In this document: positions 23,811-29,080 of the stretch, piece after piece | How positions within the stretch are numbered: the stretch's first letter is position 1 | Layout: each line of letters begins with the position of its first letter | Program-made: the position numbers and the translations under genes | Notes under the pieces: model-generated | Told to the model about the DNA's origin: nothing | Databases searched by the model: none | Seen by the model: the letters and a program-made list of their open reading frames with translations, nothing else | NCBI GenBank assembly: GCA_937124525.1 | Contig: CAKZLA010000399.1 | Span: 1-29,080 of the forward strand | DNA: 29,080 bases | From: an uncultured Desulfobacterium sp. | GTDB lineage: Bacteria; Desulfobacterota; Desulfobacteria; Desulfobacterales; Desulfobacteraceae | Direction of reading: 5' to 3'

Positions 23811-26800
23811 AATTTTTCAATTCCATACGTACCCGACTGGCGCTGTCTGCCTTTTTGATTGTCTCCCTGTCCATTGGAATCATCACGGGTATTGCCACCT
23901 GGAAAATCCGTGAAACCACCCTGTCAAACACCCGGCAGGAGACCCAGCTTTTTTTAAAGAAAAACAACCAGGAAATCCATGAAAAAATACAGGATGCCAT
24001 CCAACTGAGCCAAATTCTTGCGCAATACATTGCTTCCACCCACCACGAATGGCAAAAAACCATTTTTCTTAATAATCTGTTAAAGCACCACCACATCACC
24101 GGCATCAAAAGTCTTTTCATCATCCCCCCACAAAAAAAAAACACGCGACGTCTCAACGACGAGCTCATTCAATTCTGGCAAATCACTCCCACCGGAGAGA
24201 CCAGCAGCACTTTTTTTGACCCCTCCCAGATCCCCCAGGTAATAGACAGCGCCAGACAGGCAAAGGCATCTGGCAAAACGGTCATCTCAGCTCCTTACAA
24301 TGATCCATCGGAAATGACGGACACCTTGTTGTGCGCCATTGTTACGCCGGTGATCCGGTACCAAAAATTTAAAGGCACCACCTGCGTTGAACTGTCCATC
24401 CAAGAGATCTGTAAACCCATCGCCGATAGTTTAAACAGCTTCTCCCTGGCCGGGGACATTTCCCAAATGGATCTTCTAACTGACAGTGGTGCCATTGTGT
24501 GGACGTTAAATGAATCTCCCCTTCCGGCTCTTGAACAACACCACATTGATCTCACACCCATCCACGACACCAAAAAAATAGACCACACCCAGAGCCTCAC
24601 CATGATGATTCAAGGCCAAAAAGAGATTGCTACCCATATTCCCATCCATTTCAATAACTCCGAAACCGTTTGGTCCATTGGGCTTAGAATTCCCTTGAAA
24701 GCTGCCACAAGAAATGCCGATGAACAGATGCGTCTACAGACGCTCATAGGTCTTCTCATCTCCCTTATCACCCTTTTAGTGGTGCTGGTCCTCTCCCGCA
24801 GAAGTACCGAACCCCTGCTGGATCTTGCCAAGGCAGCAGTCCAGATTTCCCGGGGAAACCATGAACACCCCATCACCCCCAAAGGAACCGGTGAAATCAG
24901 GGACCTATGCCGGGCATTCAGAGATATGGACACCCAGGTACAACAAAGCCGTCAACACCTCCAAAACTCCATTGACGCCCTGCAAATCATCATTGAAAAA
25001 GTTCCCTTTGGCATGATTCTCATTGATTCCCATCATAAAATAAAAAACGTCAACCGGGAAGCCCTGGCAATCTGTGGAAAAACCGAAGCAGAAATCTTGA
25101 ACCAACCCTGCTACGAGCACTTCTGCATGGACACAACCCCCAGATGCCCCATTGAACAAACCGGCATTCACCCCGAAAAACAGGAGATGATCCTCAGGCA
25201 GAAAGACAACCAACTGATTCCAGTGTTGACCACAGTGATCCCCGCCAAAATTTATGGGGAAGACATGCTCATCAAAGCCATCATTGACATCTCTGAAATC
25301 AAGGAAAAAGAGCAGGAACTGGAACAGGCCAAAACCATGGCAGAAGAGGCATCCCGGGCCAGAAGCGAATTTTTGGCCAACATGAGCCATGAGATAAGGA
25401 CCCCCATGAACGGCATCATTGGCATGGGAGAGCTCTTGTGTGAAACCCAGCTCAACCCCGAGCAAAAGGAGTATGCCCAGGCCATTGCCACCAGTGCCGA
25501 TGCCCTGTTGGTGATCCTCAATGACATTCTGGACTTCTCCAAAATAGAAGCTGGCAAAATTGACATCGAACAAATCGACTGCAACCTGTCCAGCATCATC
25601 GAAGGCGTTGCCGACATTCTCTCCCATAAAAGCAACAAAAAGGGCATTGAGTTTATTTGTATGATTGACAACGACATTCCCGACTTTGTCAAGGGTGACC
25701 CCGGACGCTTACGACAGATATTGATGAATCTTGGAGGCAACGCCTTGAAGTTCACGGAAAAAGGAGAGGTGGCCATCCAGGCAAAGGTGGAAGCGGTTTC
25801 TTCCCACACCACCACGGTTAAATTCACCGTAAAAGATACCGGCATTGGCATCCCGGAAGAAAAGATAGTCACCCTGTTTGAAAAGTTCACCCAGGCGGAT
25901 GCATCCACCACTCGAAAATATGGCGGCACCGGTCTTGGACTTGCCATCTCAAAACAACTCACCACCCTCATGGATGGCCACATGGGAGTCATATCAAGCC
26001 CGGGCCATGGCTCCACCTTCTGGTTCACCATCCCCTTTGAAAAAAGTAGCCAAACCCTTACGGTGGCCTCCCAGCCATCCGTGGCCAGCTCACTTATGAA
26101 TAAAACCATCCTGATCATTGATGACAATGCCACCAATCGTAAGGTAATAAACAAATATCTTGCCCCATATCATTGCCAGCTCATTGAAGCCGATTGTGCC
26201 CGGGCCAGCCTTGAAATTCTCAATAAAGCAGCTTTAGATCTACCCATTGATCTTGCATTGGTGGATTTCATGATGCCCGGAATGAATGGCATTGATCTTG
26301 GTTTTCAAATCCGTAAAGATGAACGATTTGATCCCATGGTGCTTGTGATGCTCACCTCTGCTGCCATGAGGGGAGATGCACAAAAAGCCTGTGATGCGGG
26401 ATTTGATGCGTATCTGACCAAACCCATCAAAAAAAGTACCCTGCTAAAATGCCTGGCCACCGTCCTTGACCCAAAAACCCATAGAAAACCATGCACGCTG
26501 CTGACCAAGTATAATTTCACCCAACAGCCCAGAATCCAGGAACGAAGGGAACGAGCCTCACCTCCGTTTACTTTGACCATTTTGATTGCAGACGATAACC
26601 GGATGAACCTGATGTTGGTGGAAAAAATGGTAAAAAAAATGGGCCATACCCCTGTAAAAACCATGAACGGAAAGGAGGTCGTGGCAGCCCACGAAAAAAT
26701 TGGTCCAGACATTATTCTCATGGACATCAACATGCCGGAAATGGACGGCCTTGAAGCCACGGCACTCATACGGAAAAACGAAGCACAAAAAAAGAAAAAA

Positions 26801-27004
26801 CCCACCCCCATTATCGCCTTGACCGCAAATGCCCTGAAGGGAGATCGTGAAAATTTTCTGGCCGCTGGCATGGATGACTACCTGGCAAAACCCATGAAAA
26901 AAAAGGATCTTGAAGCCATGCTGGACCGTTACAGCAATATCAAGGCCACGGTCAAGCGAAAACAAAACCATTCAGAACAATCAAGAACACCACCAGTGCC
27001 ATGA
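23807..27004 (+). CDS. Membrane hybrid histidine kinase with HAMP, PAS and two receivers
   Basis: 1065 residues. TM1 (~10-32), a ~275-residue periplasmic Cache-like sensor, TM2 (~310-332), HAMP (~333-385), PAS (~395-500), HisKA with MSHEIRTPMN (H528), HATPase (NLGGNALKF, KDTGIGIP, FEKFTQAD, GGTGLGLAI), receiver 1 (D820 in LVDFMMP) and receiver 2 (D973 in LMDINMP), each with a lysine in a TKP or AKP motif. The PAS domain carries C435, C440 and C447 in C-x4-C-x6-C-P-I, the same pattern as the kinase at 5368. There is no HPt domain. It overlaps its neighbours by 4 nt on both sides (ATGA), implying co-translation with the exporter. The signal sensed is unknown. Confidence 0.9.
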   Translation: MKFFNSIRTRLALSAFLIVSLSIGIITGIATWKIRETTLSNTRQETQLFLKKNNQEIHEKIQDAIQLSQILAQYIASTHHEWQKTIFLNNLLKHHHITGIKSLFIIPPQKKNTRRLNDELIQFWQITPTGETSSTFFDPSQIPQVIDSARQAKASGKTVISAPYNDPSEMTDTLLCAIVTPVIRYQKFKGTTCVELSIQEICKPIADSLNSFSLAGDISQMDLLTDSGAIVWTLNESPLPALEQHHIDLTPIHDTKKIDHTQSLTMMIQGQKEIATHIPIHFNNSETVWSIGLRIPLKAATRNADEQMRLQTLIGLLISLITLLVVLVLSRRSTEPLLDLAKAAVQISRGNHEHPITPKGTGEIRDLCRAFRDMDTQVQQSRQHLQNSIDALQIIIEKVPFGMILIDSHHKIKNVNREALAICGKTEAEILNQPCYEHFCMDTTPRCPIEQTGIHPEKQEMILRQKDNQLIPVLTTVIPAKIYGEDMLIKAIIDISEIKEKEQELEQAKTMAEEASRARSEFLANMSHEIRTPMNGIIGMGELLCETQLNPEQKEYAQAIATSADALLVILNDILDFSKIEAGKIDIEQIDCNLSSIIEGVADILSHKSNKKGIEFICMIDNDIPDFVKGDPGRLRQILMNLGGNALKFTEKGEVAIQAKVEAVSSHTTTVKFTVKDTGIGIPEEKIVTLFEKFTQADASTTRKYGGTGLGLAISKQLTTLMDGHMGVISSPGHGSTFWFTIPFEKSSQTLTVASQPSVASSLMNKTILIIDDNATNRKVINKYLAPYHCQLIEADCARASLEILNKAALDLPIDLALVDFMMPGMNGIDLGFQIRKDERFDPMVLVMLTSAAMRGDAQKACDAGFDAYLTKPIKKSTLLKCLATVLDPKTHRKPCTLLTKYNFTQQPRIQERRERASPPFTLTILIADDNRMNLMLVEKMVKKMGHTPVKTMNGKEVVAAHEKIGPDIILMDINMPEMDGLEATALIRKNEAQKKKKPTPIIALTANALKGDRENFLAAGMDDYLAKPMKKKDLEAMLDRYSNIKATVKRKQNHSEQSRTPPVP

Positions 27005-27879
27005 AAACCTTTCCCTTTACTGAAAAAAAATTTCGCTCCCTTTCTTCCTCCGGGCAACACCGCTGGCTCATCAACTGGTTGGGGTCTGTGCACCAGGAAT
27101 TGACCACCAATCGGATATCCCCATCGGGTCTTTCCTTGTTTGCCAGGGAATATGGCAAAGTTCTTGGCTGGATGAACAGCCAGCCATGGGCTGACCTGCC
27201 GGACACCATGGAAACAAGAAGGTGGATGGAATTTATCTCCAATGCCATCCATCACCATCGCATGGAGATGGGCCTTTTTCCCCGGGATCATGATCTGCTG
27301 CCCCGGGTGATCACAGGAGATAAAAAAGAGTCCTTGCTTTCCCCGCCCCCCTTCCACTACCACATGGCCCTGGACGGGCTCAGAAGCCTTTTTAATGTGG
27401 GTGGGATTTTTCGCACCTGTGATGCAGGGGGATTTCAAAGCCTGATACTGGGAAACATCCCCGGGGGCCATCATCCCACCATTCAAAAAACCTCCATGGG
27501 AACCTCTGCCTGGATGCCCCATCAGACCACCTCTGACCTTGCAGGCGATCTTTTAAGAATGAAAGAAAAAGGCTTTTCCATCATTGGCATTGAAACCACA
27601 GAAAACTCCTGTTCCCATGCTGTCTACCCCTGGCCGGACAGGGCCATCACCGTCCTTGGCAACGAAGAGTACGGTATCTCTTCCCATGTGATGCAGGCGT
27701 GTGATTCATTTGTACATATCCCCATGCTGGGTCGAAAAAATTCCATTAATGTGGTCAGTGCCGCATCTGTTATTGTCTTTCACATTGGCGCTTTTTTCAG
27801 CCAGGGTCCACTGGACAAACAAACCACTGGGTCTGAGCATCTGGATGCTTCAGGCCTGCCCTCTCCAGGGTCAACATAA
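27001..27879 (+). CDS. SpoU/TrmH-family RNA 2'-O-methyltransferase
   Basis: 292 residues. The C-terminal half is a SPOUT methyltransferase: motif 1 LRSLFNVGGIFRTCDA with the conserved N and R, motif 2 TVLGNEEYGIS, and motif 3 IPMLGRKNSINVVSAASVIVF forming the SAM-binding trefoil knot. It would methylate a ribose 2'-OH in tRNA or rRNA. The N-terminal ~110 residues (basic and tryptophan-rich) are not the usual L30e-like RNA-binding domain and are unassigned. The start overlaps the kinase stop (ATGA). It is the last gene of the plus-strand run. Confidence 0.88.
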   Translation: MKTFPFTEKKFRSLSSSGQHRWLINWLGSVHQELTTNRISPSGLSLFAREYGKVLGWMNSQPWADLPDTMETRRWMEFISNAIHHHRMEMGLFPRDHDLLPRVITGDKKESLLSPPPFHYHMALDGLRSLFNVGGIFRTCDAGGFQSLILGNIPGGHHPTIQKTSMGTSAWMPHQTTSDLAGDLLRMKEKGFSIIGIETTENSCSHAVYPWPDRAITVLGNEEYGISSHVMQACDSFVHIPMLGRKNSINVVSAASVIVFHIGAFFSQGPLDKQTTGSEHLDASGLPSPGST

Positions 27880-28374
27880 AAAATTTGGCCATCGAGAATA
27901 ACTTTAACTTGCCTTTTAAGGTGCTAATCGGGTATATTATATGGTTATTTTTTAAAGCCGTCATTTTCTGTTTTTTGTTGAAGCAATGCCCCCATTTTTC
28001 GGAAAGCATTCCCCCAAAAATGTTAAGGGAGTCAGCAGTTTTTAATCTACCGTTTAACCAAGGCAAAATATCGAGGATGATGATATGGTCGTCTGAATTT
28101 TATAAACGGTAAATCAATTAAGGAATGAGTCTGAAATAACATACCCATTTAAAAATTGGGGATATACTTCCCTTCAACGGTGGCGTGTTCTGAAGAAATG
28201 GGCAAGTTATTTAAGACCGATTCCTAAGATCTGACTCCCTAAGTGCTTTTTTAAGGGGGGGTACGAAGGATGCCAGGGGGAAACCAAAAAATCGCTGACC
28301 ATTCAAAAACTCATCGATATGTTTGGGTCCATCCGAAAAAAAATATTTGGAAATGACGTGGTTCTCCTCACAAC
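27880..28374. other. Non-coding gap with two protein-like remnants
   Basis: No intact gene is supported. A frame at about 28095-28230 on the plus strand reads YPFKNWGYTSLQRWRVLKKW then stops. A second at 28223-28377 ends in SLTIQKLIDMFGSIRKKIFG before its stop. Neither has a usable start or a family I can name; both look like 3' ends of degraded genes, perhaps from mobile DNA. A 75-codon ATG frame at 27885-28112 has no recognisable domain and is AT-rich. Confidence 0.35.
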
Positions 28375-28406
28375 TTGAAAAATCCGGGTCCAGAAGACCC
28401 GTTTTT
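28375..28406 (+). terminator. Intrinsic terminator upstream of typA
   Basis: CGGGTC (28385-28390) and GACCCG (28396-28401) form a 6-bp GC-rich stem with a five-nt loop, followed by TTTTT and preceded by an A-run, so it can work in both directions. It insulates typA from upstream transcription and follows directly the open remnant ending at 28377. Confidence 0.75.
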
Positions 28407-28436
28407 CCATACTTGAATTAAAGGATTAACGCACCA

Positions 28437-29080
28437 ATGAGCCAGAAACAAGAAAACAAAAACATTCGAAATATCGCCATAATTGCCCATGTTGACCATG
28501 GCAAGACCACCCTGGTGGATGCAATGTTCAAACAAAGCGGGGTCTTCAGACTGGGTAAGGAAGTGGATGACCGCATCATGGATTCCATGGACCTGGAGCG
28601 GGAACGGGGAATCACCATCTCCGCCAAAAACTGCGCGGTGATGCTGGGGGAGACAAAAATCAACATCCTGGACACCCCGGGCCATGCCGATTTCAGTGCA
28701 GAGGTGGAACGTGCTCTTTCCATGGTGAACGGTGCCATCCTCTTGGTGGATGCCTCGGAAGGCCCCCTGCCCCAGACCCGGTTTGTGTTGAAAAAAGCCC
28801 TGGAAGCCGGTCTTCGCATCATTGTGGTGATCAACAAAATTGACCGGGCCGATGCCAGAACCATGGAGGTGCTGGATGAAATCTATGACCTCTTCATTGA
28901 CCTTGACGCCACGGATGATCAGATTGACTTTCCCATCCTCTATGCCGTAGGAAGGGACGGTATTGCAAAAAATGAACTGGAAGATGATTCCCAGGATCTT
29001 CAGCCGCTTTTCAAGGTCATTTTAAATGAAATTCCAGCCCCCACATTTGATCCGGCAGAGCCCTTTCAGATGCTGGTATC
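28437..29080 (+). CDS. typA: GTP-binding protein TypA/BipA, partial at right edge
   Basis: The first ~214 residues of a translational GTPase. G1 AHVDHGKTT, the G2-region [12 protein letters not shown]3 DTPGHADF and G4 NKID are all present, and the [19 protein letters not shown] region after G1 is typical of TypA/BipA rather than EF-G or LepA. It binds 70S ribosomes and helps 50S assembly and stress adaptation. AAAGGA lies about 11 nt before ATG 28437. A terminator stands just upstream, so a promoter must lie between 28406 and the start or overlap it; none is obvious. Full length (~600 residues) continues outside the window. Confidence 0.94.
   Translation, partial: MSQKQENKNIRNIAIIAHVDHGKTTLVDAMFKQSGVFRLGKEVDDRIMDSMDLERERGITISAKNCAVMLGETKINILDTPGHADFSAEVERALSMVNGAILLVDASEGPLPQTRFVLKKALEAGLRIIVVINKIDRADARTMEVLDEIYDLFIDLDATDDQIDFPILYAVGRDGIAKNELEDDSQDLQPLFKVILNEIPAPTFDPAEPFQMLV

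Noticed and set aside
25252..26154. 300-codon minus-strand frame within the second kinase
   Set aside because: It is a shadow of the HisKA-HATPase coding region; no domain is recognisable in the translation.

Overview
The window looks like chromosomal DNA of an anaerobic deltaproteobacterium, most likely a sulfate reducer of the Desulfobacteraceae type. This is inference. It rests on a small assimilatory-type sulfite reductase with siroheme/4Fe-4S cysteines, two large hybrid histidine kinases, a complete branched-chain-amino-acid-type ABC transporter, and cobamide genes. No 16S or other firm taxonomic marker is present.

Layout. (1) 1-361, minus: the first ~50 codons of an FtsE-like ABC ATPase run in frame into unrelated AT-rich sequence just after Walker A. 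(2) 362-947: non-coding, with stem-loops and one copy of a dispersed hairpin repeat. (3) 948-3566, plus: HPt protein, receiver-PP2C phosphatase and RsbW-like ATPase, forming a phosphorelay/partner-switch module, then a zinc-ribbon Nudix hydrolase. (4) 3774-8070, plus: small sulfite reductase, a ModA-like substrate-binding lipoprotein with two poly-C tracts, and a 900-residue hybrid kinase. (5) 8088-9018: a scar holding a doubly truncated integron-type integrase. (6) 9019-12799, minus: a TrpD-like phosphoribosyltransferase, a 68-residue unknown protein, and a single polypeptide fusing a zinc-type dehydrogenase to CobT. (7) 13036-13557, minus: shikimate kinase. (8) 13558-14249: a hairpin-repeat copy interrupted by a ~132-bp MITE-like insertion with 13-bp inverted ends and a 9-bp target duplication. 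(9) 14250-27879, plus: a long co-directional run of livK-H-M-G-F-like transporter genes, a eukaryote-type hisA, yjgA/darP, a YgiQ-family radical SAM protein, a MATE exporter, a 1065-residue hybrid kinase and a SpoU-family RNA methyltransferase. Most genes from livG onward are tightly spaced or overlap. (10) 27880-28436: non-coding, with decayed coding remnants and a terminator. (11) 28437 to the right edge: the start of typA/bipA.

The most notable items are the dehydrogenase-CobT fusion next to a divergent TrpD paralog, the multi-copy hairpin repeat family (one copy preserves the empty site for the MITE found in another), the integron-integrase relic, the chimeric FtsE start, and a cysteine signature (C-x4-C-x6-C-P-I) shared by PAS domains of both hybrid kinases. 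I found no tRNA, rRNA or CRISPR array and no complete defence system.
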